From: Haliclona indistincta
Taxonomy: Eukaryota > Porifera > Demospongiae > Haplosclerida > Chalinidae
DNA: 64,000 nucleotides
Direction: 5' to 3'
Assembly: GCA_964017065.1 (NCBI GenBank)
Contig: OZ024789.1
Span: forward strand, 4,281,971 to 4,345,970
Both the position numbers and the translations under genes were made by a program. How positions within the stretch are numbered: position 1 is the first letter of the stretch; every line of letters begins with the position of its first letter. Of the stretch, positions 1-11,183 are shown piece by piece. A model generated the notes under the pieces. That model searched no databases. It had not been told where the DNA came from and saw only the letters and a list, made by a program, of their open reading frames with translations.

Positions 1-3000
1 GACAACATCCAAGATGCTGCCAGATGACAGTTCTGGTCAGAAGGAAAACAAGGTAGATTCAGTAAAGATGAAATATTATCACAGTTGTGAGTGAGTGAAT
101 GAGAGAGAGAGAGAGAGAGAGAGAGCGTGCGTGTGTGTGTGTGTGTGTGCGTGGGTGTGTGTGAGCGTGTGTGAGTGTGTGTGTGTGTGTGTGTCTGTGA
201 GTGTTTGTGTGTGTGTGTGTGTGTGTGTGTGAGTGTGTGTGTGAGTGTGTGATTGTGTGTGTGTGTGTTGCATACTTGTAGGAACACCCAGTCACCAGTA
301 GTGGTAGCTGCACTGATCATCTTCTCGGCAATAGGTCCCTGACCTTGTCCAAGAGAGATTGCGTGGACCCTGGGATCGATAAGATAAAACCATCAACCAC
401 TATGCACACAAACACATCCGCACATAAACAATTATACAAAAGTGGAAATCTATGCACAGTTGTACACACACATTCATGTACACATAACAGAAACACACAA
501 GACATAAAGACAACCTCTCCAAGTATCCCATCTCCTTAGCGAATCTGAGGAAGCTGCTCATTGGATCAGAGCCAGTAGACAGGATGAACACCAGTGGAGT
601 GATATTAGACATGTCCTCATAGAGTGTGTTCAGATCCACAGGAGGACTCTCGACAAACGTTTTACCAAGATTCTCCAGAACAAAATCGATCACAGCAAAC
701 ACAACCTATGGAATAGAAAAAAGTGAATATTTAGCAAAAGAGTTTCAATGCACTGTGCATGAAGTTGGTGGAAGAAATTACATTTGTATAATGACTGACC
801 TTTTCCTCTCTGAATGCTTTCACCATGATCAGTTTCTGGAAGGAGGTCAATCTGGTGTCCCAGTGACCAGTGACTGCAGCACCACTTTCACCCTCTCCTT
901 CTCCCTCCCCAGTGGATGGCGAGGGAGGTGGTGGAGGCGAGGGATTAGAGTAGCCGTCCCAATCAGGAGGGTTAGCGTGCACCTCGAGTTGCCCCAGTTT
1001 ACAGTTCACTGGAGTACTGACAATGTCGCCACACAGACCCTTGAAACAAGGCATCACTGCCTCCATATCACAGCATGATTTCCATGCTGATAGAGTCAGC
1101 CATGGGAGGTCTGGCTTGGGTGGGTATTCCTGTTCATTGAGGAACAATAATAATAGGAACAGCACATAAATCCATTAAAAAAAAGTATAATGCAGTCCCA
1201 AAGATACATGTGTACTTAGCCAGGTTTCACTGTACATATTAAAAGTCAACTTGAGTATCAGTACCAATATAGTTGGTGTGGTTAAAATAATAATTTGTTA
1301 CATGCACATTTATTATGCCTCGGTGGGAGGAGCCACGGGGCATACGGTAGTCGGTTTGTGTATGTATGTATGTATGTATGTATGTATGTATGTATGTGTG
1401 TATCTGTCTGTCTGTCGGCAGGATTTCTCGTCGCTCGCTGAAAACTAAGCGCTGAAACGTGCAACACAAGCTAAAGTCGATATTTGCTTGAAAATGAATT
1501 GTAAGGATTTTGGTTATAAGGCTCTGTTCGTGAGTTATCTCGTCACCTGGTTAAGTTTTGTAGGCGCACGCTGAAAGTTAAGCTCTGAAACTAGCAATGC
1601 AAGTAGAACACAGTATTATCTCGCTTTCGATCATGTGAAAACTTCATACGAAGCTTAGTTCATGAGTTATGGCGCAATTTGCTCCCTCGCGATTTATCAT
1701 GGCTGTTGCTGGCGATCTGGAGTTTTTCAAAGGCAAAGCTATCCACAGTTGACTACCTAGAAGCTGATAGGTTAGAATTTCACTACAGGATAGCAGCGCT
1801 GGTCCAGAGAAATTGTGTTAGCAAGCTATGGAAGCTATCTCGCTCGTGTTCAGTATGTGCATGGGCAGTACTGAACATTGTAGACACGCCCAGTTAAAGT
1901 TGTGGTCAGCACTGATTGGCTTCAGCTGATTGCATAAATATTGCTTTGTGATTGCTGTACAGAAAGGTATAATAGCTGCAGTTACTGTGTTTGTCAAATG
2001 TTCCACCGAGGCATCTGCACCTTTGGTGCCTAGTTTTTTGTTATTTTTCCTTATAATTAAACGTTACCTTCAAACCAGTAGTACATGTACATGTACGTAG
2101 AGTCAGAAGGATTGCATAAATGAAAGTGTAATTTTACCAGCAATAAGGTACATGCACTTTTTAATAGTCCAGCGAGCTTGGGACCCTCTTTCGACGCGTT
2201 CCACCCCCATCGTCACTGATTCACTCGCGTCGATAGAGGGTCCCTCAGCTCGCTAGACTGGTGCTGTCAGCAATTACACAGGTCTATAGTTTTTGTATCA
2301 GGAATTGCAGTAGATTTAGCAAGTTCACTTTATTAGCTAACACATCATTATGAAACTTGCCAATACGCTAAACAAATTAGACCCATTGAATGTTTTTCAC
2401 TCATTCTCTTGTGTCTACTGTATAATGCAGTCGTGACTAGGAAACGGAGATGAAAACAAACAAACATTGAGCTCACAATATAAGAGAAGATTTATTTCAC
2501 CAGCACTTAGCTACATATGCAACCTTGAGTATATCTCACTGGACAAGACGTCAAGTATGAAACTCCTCTCCTTGCTGACGGTGGCTATTGTCCTAATCGG
2601 CATAACCACACAAGCCTTTGCCTGCTACTATGAGAGGATGTCTCGTAGCCCAAACTACGCAAGAATAACTACTCCAAAGAAAACCCTTAATATTCCCAAT
2701 GCTCACGGTATTTGCGTCGCTCCCAATGGCAACTTTGCTGTCATGTCAACAAACCGTGCCAAGAAGATCCATATATACCACGGCTGTGGAAAACTGATGA
2801 GAGCAGTTGATCTTAGCAAATATGGATTTGGACTCGCTACCGATTGTGCATTCACAGATCGCAGTCTCTATATTGCTGATCATAGTGGGAAAAGAGTTTA
2901 CGAACTGTCGACACTTGGGAGATTCATTCGAATGTTTACTACTGGTGCAAATATTTTTCGAATTGCAGCATGTGAAGATCAACTTTACCTCACTACGAAT

Positions 3001-5485
3001 GGTGCTGGACAAAATGTCCTTGTGTACAATACCAATGGTGGACTGATACGTCGCATTAGTGTACCAGCTAATAATGCACGTGGAGTCATAGTGGGCATAG
3101 ACGGCAACTTGCGTGTTTCCAATTGGCAGAGAAAACAAGTGTATATTTACACTCCTGAAGGAAAGCAGATCGGCGTAAAAATGTACAAAGAACTTCGTCT
3201 TGCTGATGGTCTAGCAATGGACACTGCAGGCAACCTCCTTATTGCTGATCATGATCGAGGTAAAGTGGAGGTTTACAGTTCTTGTGGAGCACTGATCAAG
3301 ACCATTCGAACGGGAACACGACATGCAGTCGATGTGGAGATTGGTAACGATGGAACAGTACTGGTGGCAGATCATGTTACCTCCAAAGTCTTCATGTATT
3401 AACCAGCAACCAACAGAGACTATGAGCCATAGTTTACTAGTATAGAGACTAGTGTGTGTTTGTTGTAGTATAGTGACTGTAGACTAGTCTTTTGTAGAAG
3501 TGTACATTATAATGATGGTTTCAAACAAACGTATAGCACGTATAGCATGTATAGCAAGGATCTGACTCTTCGTGCAGACTTGGTACCAAATTATATTTAT
3601 GCACATGTACACCACACATGTAGTTGGGTGTTGCAGTATCATACATGCATCTATCTGACCTTTTCTACTCCAGTTGCTCCTCTGAGGAAGAAGTTCCATT
3701 CATCATCAGTGATGAGGTTAGCTTGCCTCATGATGTCAACACACAGACTCAATGAGAACACTATCTTATGCTGTTCAAACAACCCTCTGAGAGAGAGAGA
3801 GGGAGGGAGGGAGGGAGGGAGGGAGGGAGGGAGGGAAGGAGGGAGGGAGGGGGGGAGAGAGGGAGAGAGGGAGAGAGGGAGAGAGGGAGAGAGGGAGAGA
3901 GGGAGAGAGGGAGAGAGGGAGAGAGGGAGAGAGGGAGAGAGGGAGAGAGGGAGAGAGAGAGGGAGGGAGTGAGGGAGTGAGGGAGAGAGGGAGAAAGGGA
4001 GATAGGGAGAGAGGAGAGAGGGAGAGAGAGGGGGGAGGAAAAGGGATGGAGGGAGAGAGAGGGGGGAGGGAGAGAGGGAGAGAGAGGGAGGAAGGAAGAG
4101 ACGGAGAGAAAGAGAGGAAGTAGAGGAGCAAAGAGCAAAGAGGAGGGAGAGAAAAAATGAAATTGTTTAACAAGAACAGACCTATATACGCAATACTAGA
4201 TACACAGTGCAGTACAACTACAGTACTACTGTATTATGACTGAGTCTATTGAGGTCTCGTGTGTGACTCGCTGACCTTGCTACATTGGTGTACACTGAGC
4301 TGGTGGTAGTAGACAGTAGAATATCCAGCCTCTTCTGAAGGTCGGTCGACTTTTCACTGTTCTCAATGCAAGAATTGAACAGCTACAACAAAAATACATG
4401 ACAGTAGTCAACAATCGCTAATGGTAATGTGTAACACATCGTGCACTCAAAAAAACAAACAAAATCGATTACTCTCCAGTTTATGAGTATTTTGTTAATT
4501 CTTCGTGTGATCTTACTTGGTTGAAATATTTGAGTGAGTATTGGTACATAGGGTCAACATCAGCCATCATGGCTACCACAAAGTACATCACAGAACCTGA
4601 ATCAAACATTGATCACAGTAACACATCACGTACAGTACGCTCGACCAAGTAAAATTCTCAGTGTCATCAACATACATGTAGAACAAAATTATTATTGTGT
4701 GTTATTTTACCTCTGTTAGCTACAGTACGATACTTCTCTCGTGCCGCGCTGATCAGAGTCTCTGTCTGTTCAGCTTCTGCAAGCCTCTTTGAGATTTGAG
4801 CTGAAGTTCTCTGTGAGAAGGTAGAAAGAGAAAGTGTAACAGTAAGTACAACAACTGCAAACACATACAGGGATGTAACTAGGATTGGAAAGCAGAGGGG
4901 CAAGAAGGAAATGTGCGAGCGCCGCCTAACACAGAATTAATATTCATGAGATGACGTCATATTTGGTCACTTTGCGGTACATTTTGTAGGCAGTACGTCC
5001 ACAAACGTTGCCTGCAGCTAGCTTGTGGACTGTTTCTCGCTGATGTAAAGCTTATTATAGATTCAGGGAGTGAATATTGAAGGCTAGCGTTGTTTTCACT
5101 GTGCTGTCCCGGGGGCAACAACCTCCCCTGCCCTACCGTACATGTAGCTACACCACTGCATATACTTCATCAAAGTTGCTAGTTAACCACAGCTAGTGCT
5201 GTATCATCTTACCTTGGACGCGTCCAGTGTTTGAATGAGATTTTCGTCATCGAGAATATTACCAGTAGACTCAAACAACAGCTTCAGTATCTTATCTTCG
5301 ATGGTCTGGAATGAGAGAGAATAAGGGAATTGTTGAATTGTAGATTCCAGCTTGTACTACCTTTAGTTCATTCTTGGCTGCATTGATGTTCACAATCAGT
5401 TCATTACGCTGCTGCTCCAGATCAGGTCTCTCCAGACGAACCACATCGCTGAAAGAGAGAGGGAAAGAGAGAGGGAGAGAAAGAG

Positions 5486-5544
<59 letters not shown>

Positions 5545-6620
5545 AGAGAAAGAGAGAGAGGGAGAGAGAAGGAGAGAGAAAGAGAGGGAGAGAGAAGGAG
5601 AGAGAAAGAGAGGGAGGGAGAGAGTGAATAGCGAGAGACATTTCATTTGCTATTGCATAATTGCTTCCAAGCACTTTTGCCCTCTTTTTTCATCTGTTCC
5701 GTCTCACTCACCTCAGTAGTTGATCCTCCAGACCAGATTTGGTGACAGTGAAGTTGATTATGGTCACTTTGATACAAACTTCAGGCAGATAGTGAGGATT
5801 AGACATCTTGGTTGTCATGTAGAACCTACACAAATAACACATTCACTCACTCGCTCACTCACTCACTCACTCACTCACCCACCCACCCACTCACTCACTC
5901 ACTCACCCACCCACCTATACCCACCCACTCACTCATTCACTCACTCACTCACTCGTGCTCTCACTCACTCACTCACTCACTCACTCACTCACTCACTCAC
6001 TCACTCACCCACCCAGCCACCCACCCACCAACCCACCCACCCACTCACCCACTCACCCACTCACTCACTCACTCACTCACTCACTCACTCACTCACTCAC
6101 TCACTCACTGCCACTCACTCATTCACTGACTCACTCACTCTCACTCACTTGAAGTTCTTATCATAATCAATATCACTGTCTCCAAGTCTGATTAGCAATC
6201 TTCCTCCCTGCATGAAGGTCTGCTTCAACAGCACTGGTTCCAGTGAAGGGTCCAACTGCTCTCCAAGCTGCATAAAAATTGAACACAAATTCGTAATTTT
6301 GATAATGAATACAGAAATATTTGATACAATTGACAAAATTTGACATGATCATGTACATTTAGGTGTAAAATTATGGTAGCTGTACTCACATCTTCCAGTA
6401 GTACCGGTGTACCAATACGAATAGCATTCTCTAGTGTTCTCAGATAGTTAGGATCTGTCAGTTTGATCACCTTTAGACCATTCTTAGTTTCCATGTTACG
6501 AATCCATCGATTTGCCTGTAGTGCATAAAGAGGTGTGTAAAACGTGACTATCTATTCTTACTTAATGCAATAAAATGCTTAGAAACAGACAGACAAACTG
6601 ACAGAAAGACAAGCTGATAA

Positions 6621-6685
<65 letters not shown>

Positions 6686-9053
6686 AAGACAAACTAGCCA
6701 GACCTGTTCCTGTGGATCGATCATGAGGGGCCATCTTCTCCCTCTGGTGACTAGTACAGCATTCTCAGTAGATACCACATCACGAGGCAGTCCATCTGAG
6801 TTCCATTGCCTGATCTCATATGGGTCAGCTAGCACTGACACCAGACTGATATCACTAGATACTGGTACCTCCAGCTCCTGACAACGATGAATCCACTTCT
6901 CCATCAACTAAACAGACGAAAGAAAGAAGAATAAAGTTCGAGCGAGAGTTTGAAGACAAGACTAGAGAAAACATTTTACTGTCAGTAGATTGTCTTACCT
7001 TTTCTCTGTATAAGCTGGTGAAGGCGCCATAGTAAGCAACACAAGCTGCAGCCACAAACACATCACCCACCACATTACCAATCTCAGTATCAAACCGCTA
7101 GAAAAGACAAAAAAAAAGTGGTTATAAAAAATCAAACGTCAAAATAATGACACATTTTAACAAGTCTGTTCATTATTATTGACTAGCTGGAAATTCACAA
7201 CTTAGGTAAACTTTCATAATAGAAAATCGCACAATACTTTACCTTCACAGATTCGTTCCATCTGACTTGTTCATCAGCCAGTCCTAGGGTCAGCTTGGCT
7301 GCTCGTTCCAGTCGTGCCTGTGTCTGTCCTATGTTGTGTGTCAGCTCCTCCTTCTCGCTAACACTTCTCTCGTAGGAGGATTGGAGATGAGCAATCTGAA
7401 GAGAGAGAAGAGAAATGAATTCAAGTTACTACAATGTACATGAAAGCTTTGCTGGATAGGATAATAATTTTAACTGCAACGTTTGAAAGCCAAACGGTCG
7501 TAAAACAACCCAAAAAATTACACCGAATTCTTCTATTTTGATATCTTCTTACCTTTGTTTCTACTACTTCCAGAGCTTCCTCTTTCTCTTTCAGCTCAGC
7601 CATCATCTTATCTAGCTCAGCTCGAGCTGTCTTCAATCTGCAATAACACAGTATATGATGTATCAGTGGATCAGTGGTATGTATGTGCTTGACGTACCGC
7701 TCTCTCTTAGGCTCCACAGTACGGAACACCTTGGAGTAGAGATCCATTGCTCTAACCCACATGCACATTGACTTGCAGGCCTATAGGAGATCACACAATA
7801 ATCTCCAATAAAATGCAATTCTGGGCTTTACCTTTGAAGTCTTCTCAACGATTTCTGGTAAAAACTTTGGATTATCGATGTATTTCTTGAGCTTTTTCAG
7901 AGTAGCGTCGGGAATGTTCTCCTACAGAAAAATATACACATGTAGCTACATGTACATGACATGTATGGCTCAACTTTGTCAGATACTGTATACGTTGTTA
8001 TTATCGTGGTGCCCTACCACAGAATTTTCTATGTTTACGGTACTGAGTCTATTTAATTTGCCACTTTGCTGTGTTTTCTTTTCATTCTCTAACCTTGTCA
8101 TATGTGATCATGTTCTTCATGAGGGATGAGTCTCCCAGCAGTTGTTTGGCACTTGGCCAGTCTGGACGCACTGAAAACAGTATACAGATGCTCTCCATCA
8201 CTGTGGCTACAAGCTCGGGAGGCTTGGTGAACACACGGATCTCAGATATGTCACTTTTGTCAAGAGAATTAAGCGCCTGGGGAAAGAGAGAGAAAGGAGA
8301 GGGATTGGTGGTAGCTATCCTAGCGTTGTCTTACAGTGTTGGCAGCTTGCAGTGCAGGCAATGCTTGATCCAAATCTTTCTGAGCATCGGAAGCGATAGC
8401 CTCAGTCTCAGCTGCCTTGGTCTTAGCTATAGCTTGCTCCTTCACCACAACAGTACGAACCTGAACACACAAGTAACAACAAGTCATTTTTTCACTATTG
8501 TGAGTGAGTGAGTGAGTGAGTGAGTGAGTCATTGAGTGAGTGAGTGAGTGAGTGAGTGAGTGAGTGAGTGAGTGAGTGAGTCATTGAGTGAGTCATTGAG
8601 TGAGTGAGTGAGTGAGTGAGTGAGTGAGTGAGTGAGTGAGTGAGTCATTGAGTGAGTGAGTGAAGTAAGTAAGGTGAGTGAGTGAGTAAGGTGAGTGGGA
8701 TGAGTGTTGTGCACTGACCTCATTAGCCTTTTCTTGATCCACCTTGAGCTTGCCCATCAGCTCTTCAGTCTCGATTGACTTCTTCTGTAGCTCTGGCTCT
8801 AGCTCCTTCAGCTCAACCTGGTAGAAAAAGCTGCGTAAAGCTTCAGCATGCATGTGTACAGCAGTACCTCCATGTTGGTGACTAGTTCATTGGTCTCTAA
8901 GATCTTCTTAAGACCAGTTGCAATGCGCTCACGAGAGTTGGTCAGTTGTCTGGAATGAAAAAAGTCATGTACTATAATACTCAAAAGTTAAAAATAAATC
9001 AGTAAAACTATGCAAAGTACACATGCTTATGTTGTGCACACAGACAGTTTGTT

Positions 9054-9105
<52 letters not shown>

Positions 9106-9281
9106 ACTGTGTATTGTGATGCAAACCTTTTCTTGGTCTGCAGCATGCTGAGGTAAAGGTTGATGAGCTCCAGGTAGCTGGTGGGTGTGGTGTAGTAGTG
9201 TCTCCGCAGCTCAGCATAGAACACATCAGCCATACTGCTGACACTGGTGTGTATCTCAACACACATCTGAGATATCTTGGC
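1..9281 (-). CDS. DNAH6: Axonemal dynein heavy chain, C-terminal third (partial)
   Basis: This is a motor subunit of the ciliary inner dynein arm. About 24 exons with GT-AG sites read right to left: 9127-9281, 8868-8949, 8719-8817, 8335-8460, 8094-8276, 7832-7923, 7698-7780, 7553-7637, 7243-7395, 6999-7097, 6704-6907, 6390-6515, 6149-6267, 5712-5825, 5361-5449, 5213-5305, 4711-4810, 4517-4596, 4276-4382, 3660-3786, 800-1129, 515-705, 276-369 and 1-32 (runs off the window). In order they encode stalk coil 1, the microtubule-binding tip ([11 protein letters not shown]), stalk coil 2, AAA5 ([24 protein letters not shown]), the linker to AAA6 and its [13 protein letters not shown] and NCHLAASWM motifs. 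About 987 codons are present and I saw no stop in them. The wording of AAA5/AAA6 matches DNAH6 better than DNAH2, 3, 5 or 7 as I know those families. The 800-1129 exon has a Pro-rich/Gly-Glu insert. Exons for AAA1-AAA4 and the tail are absent upstream of 9281. Confidence 0.9.
85..268. repeat. GA/GT microsatellite in a dynein intron
   Basis: A GA run passes into imperfect GT repeats. It lies between the dynein exons at 1-32 and 276-369. The Ser/His/Thr-rich frames here are repeat translations. Confidence 0.95.
1315..2014. mobile_element. Non-autonomous DNA element with ATGCCTCGGTGG ends
   Basis: The left end reads ATGCCTCGGTGG and the right end its reverse complement CCACCGAGGCAT. The interior has a GTAT microsatellite (about 1357-1395) and no credible gene. 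It sits in the large dynein intron 1130-3659. Superfamily not assigned; a clear target duplication was not identified. Confidence 0.6.
2168..2264. repeat. Short foldback (inverted repeat)
   Basis: The arm beginning AGTCCAGCGAGC and containing GGACCCTCTTTCGACGCG is mirrored by CGCGTCGATAGAGGGTCC and GCTCGCTAGACT. It is a MITE-like hairpin of about 100 bp in the same dynein intron as the nested propeller gene. Confidence 0.6.
2557..3402 (+). CDS. Secreted NHL-type beta-propeller protein
   Basis: A 281-residue single-exon protein. I chose the ATG at 2557 because it begins a clean signal peptide ([20 protein letters not shown], then FACYY). The longer frame from 2467 lacks an ATG start. The rest is about six repeats of the form G-[ILV]-x-[VI]-x-x-[ND]-G-N-hydrophobic followed by AD or SN and a VYxY/VEVY strand, for example [19 protein letters not shown]. 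This is the NHL/SMP-30-like six-bladed propeller pattern. Such domains bind proteins or small ligands, but no catalytic residues can be named here. The gene lies on the opposite strand inside the 2.5-kb dynein intron between exons 800-1129 and 3660-3786. It may be a retrogene or an independent nested gene. It is intact and its codons look normal. Confidence 0.8.
   Translation: MKLLSLLTVAIVLIGITTQAFACYYERMSRSPNYARITTPKKTLNIPNAHGICVAPNGNFAVMSTNRAKKIHIYHGCGKLMRAVDLSKYGFGLATDCAFTDRSLYIADHSGKRVYELSTLGRFIRMFTTGANIFRIAACEDQLYLTTNGAGQNVLVYNTNGGLIRRISVPANNARGVIVGIDGNLRVSNWQRKQVYIYTPEGKQIGVKMYKELRLADGLAMDTAGNLLIADHDRGKVEVYSSCGALIKTIRTGTRHAVDVEIGNDGTVLVADHVTSKVFMY
3788..4120. repeat. GGGA/GAGA microsatellite
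   Basis: A long purine run of GGGA and GAGAGGGA units in a dynein intron. It abuts the acceptor of exon 3660-3786, so on the transcript it forms a very long polypyrimidine tract. Confidence 0.95.
4868..5158. mobile_element. hAT-like MITE
   Basis: The left end reads CAGGGATGTAACTAG and the right end, reverse-complemented, CAGTGGTGTAGCTAC. These resemble the ends of the element at 24091-24335. The flanks do not give a clean 8-bp duplication. It lies in a dynein intron. Confidence 0.5.
5450..5626. repeat. GA-rich microsatellite
   Basis: GAGA/GGGA run directly upstream (on the minus strand) of the dynein exon ending at 5449, where it serves as a pyrimidine-rich acceptor tract. Confidence 0.95.
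5838..6148. repeat. CACT tetranucleotide microsatellite
   Basis: About 300 bp of CACT with CACC interruptions in a dynein intron. On the minus strand the donor GTGAGTGAG of exon 6149-6267 is itself part of the repeat. Confidence 0.95.
6587..6690. repeat. ACAG tetranucleotide microsatellite
   Basis: Nearly pure ACAG repeats in the dynein intron between 6516 and 6703. Confidence 0.95.
8500..8695. repeat. GTGA tetranucleotide microsatellite
   Basis: GTGA repeats with periodic CATT interruptions in the dynein intron between 8461 and 8718. Confidence 0.95.
9055..9103. repeat. GT dinucleotide microsatellite
   Basis: Pure GT run in the dynein intron between 8950 and 9126. Confidence 0.95.
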
Positions 9282-9390
9282 CTACATCGTGAGGTAGTAA
9301 AGTTAAAGTAATAATATCTGGCATGGTACAATAATTATGTGAAAAGTGGGCAAGTAATAAGGCAGTGAATTACTGAAGCATAGCACTAAG

Positions 9391-9715
9391 ACTGAGAATT
9401 CATTATTCAACATGAAACAGGCACGTCTTCATAGGACTATAAATTCAGTCAAGAAGCTGCAGAGAGTGTTTTAGTGGAGATTTTCGAACAGTGAGACGCA
9501 AACAGGCGTGTTTTTTGACGACACACACACATGTAATAGACGGACATGAACGCATAACCCTCGCGCATACCGTGCACGGGTAAATATACAGTGCATTTTG
9601 TGATTCTAAAGCAACTAAGTTGATGATGATTGCGACTGCATATCTTCTTCCTGCTGTCTGCATCAGCTTGTCTGCTGGACAGGTTGATCACACATGTCTT
9701 GGGCTTGTTGATACT
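9391..9715. repeat. Dispersed repeat shared with 12666-12720, 13127-13206 and 60950-61120
   Basis: Part of this stretch (from about 9423, ending in the phrase CAAACAGGCGTGTTTTTTGA) recurs near 60955-61060. Its start recurs at 12666. Its end (from GATTGCGACTGCATATC to CACATGTCTTGGG) recurs at 13132-13206. No coding function is recognised. It looks like pieces of one older element. Confidence 0.7.
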
Positions 9716-9718
9716 ATC

Positions 9719-10970
9719 AACAAGAAAATTTAAAAGATTTCTATCGAAATCAATAGGATGTAGGGTTGTGAAATCTACCACTGGTCCACAATGTAAACTA
9801 ACAAGGAACAAGCATGGAATAGTAACACGATTGACTTGCTAACAGACCATAGATCCCTACATCAGTGGCTGCTGTGGTTGACTATAGCTACTACAGCTAT
9901 AGTTACTGTTGACTGACACCAGATGTGCATTCAGCTTGTGACAAAATATTGATCTTATGTACAGCCACTGATGTAGGGATCTATGGTCTGTTAGCAAGTC
10001 AATCGTCTTACTATTCCATGCTTGTTCCTTGTTAGTTTACATTGTGGACCAGTGGTAGATTTCACAACCCTACATCCTATTGATTTCGATAGAAATCTTT
10101 TTAATTTTCTTGTTTGTGTCCATTTTTCTTTTTCAGTAATGTGCAGTTCAATATCGTGCAAGTACCGAGCCGTCTTTGTTTCCACCATTGGTTTAGTTTT
10201 CCTGTTGTTGATGGCTTTTCTTTATTATTAACTATTTTAAACTTGTAACTAAAAATAATTGTTATGCTGTACATATCAGGTCGCCTACGCATGCATGAAT
10301 GCATGCATGCATGCAGTGCATACGAGCCCCGCCCACACTTGTTCGTAGACCTGTACGGCGGTTATAATTATCTGGCAAGTGCAGAATGGTGATCCTATAC
10401 GAGCTTACCGTTCTTCGAAGACTCCAGACAATTTATTTGTTCTCCGTGAACCATACGGAGCGTCGGCGCGGCGATACTAAAGCTAGTGCTTGGTCACGTG
10501 CGCTGACCACTGCTTGGTCACGTGCGTATTGCGCAATCACAATAATGGCGTCTAACACTTAGCTGACAATGGATCACGATCGAGAAATCGCGGAATTTAT
10601 ATATCGCCATTGCGCTAAAAACGAAGTTCAAAAGGCACCTGCCAGGAGAATTTCACGACTTTTCGTGGGTGTTTTGGTCTCGGCACTGCTCGCGTAAAGG
10701 CGCTAGGCGCGCTGAAGAAAGAAGAAGACGAAACTCGATTTTCACCGTTTCCAGGTTCGTCACTTTAGCAACAATTTCGAGCGATCTCCTTGCTATTGTA
10801 AGATGGGGCAACGCCAGAGAGCAGATCTAAGTGTCTTTGAACGTATAAAATTCATCACCAGACGAAATATCAGCGTTTGAACGCTAATACATTGTATGTA
10901 GCCGCCATCTTGTTTTCTCGTTCAACCCTACAAAGGGAGACACTCAGACACTACCGTGTCTCCCTAATAC
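9719..10970. mobile_element. 1.25-kb palindrome-headed repeat, copy 1
   Basis: The first 395 bp (9719-10113) is an inverted repeat: the arm from 9719 to about 9883 is mirrored at 9962-10113 around a short spacer. About 850 bp of tail follows, ending near GTGTCTCCCTAATACAG. A second copy lies inverted at about 57803-59006. The paralogous site near 13206-13216 lacks the element and supports the boundaries. There is no recognisable transposase, so it is probably non-autonomous; superfamily unknown. Confidence 0.7.
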
Positions 10971-11183
10971 AGCGGTTTGTGCAATGCCACAGTCAAAGCG
11001 GAAGTACTATGTTGACCAATCAAACATGACTGGTCACGTGCAGGCCTGCAACAGAGAACTACATGTAGAATTGAGTTAAATGCGCTGTACTCCATAATTT
11101 TACAGTAAGATTTGTCTCCACTTTTAGTAAGCTTTACTCTTGGCGTTTTGCCCCTCCATCACCTTCTCCACAACAAGCTCCCT

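Noticed and set aside
3547..4173. Arg/Glu/Gly-rich and Ser/Leu/Pro-rich frames on both strands
   Set aside because: Translations of the GGGA/GAGA microsatellite.
5720..6166. Open frames made of repeated THSL or PTHS units
   Set aside because: They are translations of the CACT microsatellite inside a dynein intron and have no other support.
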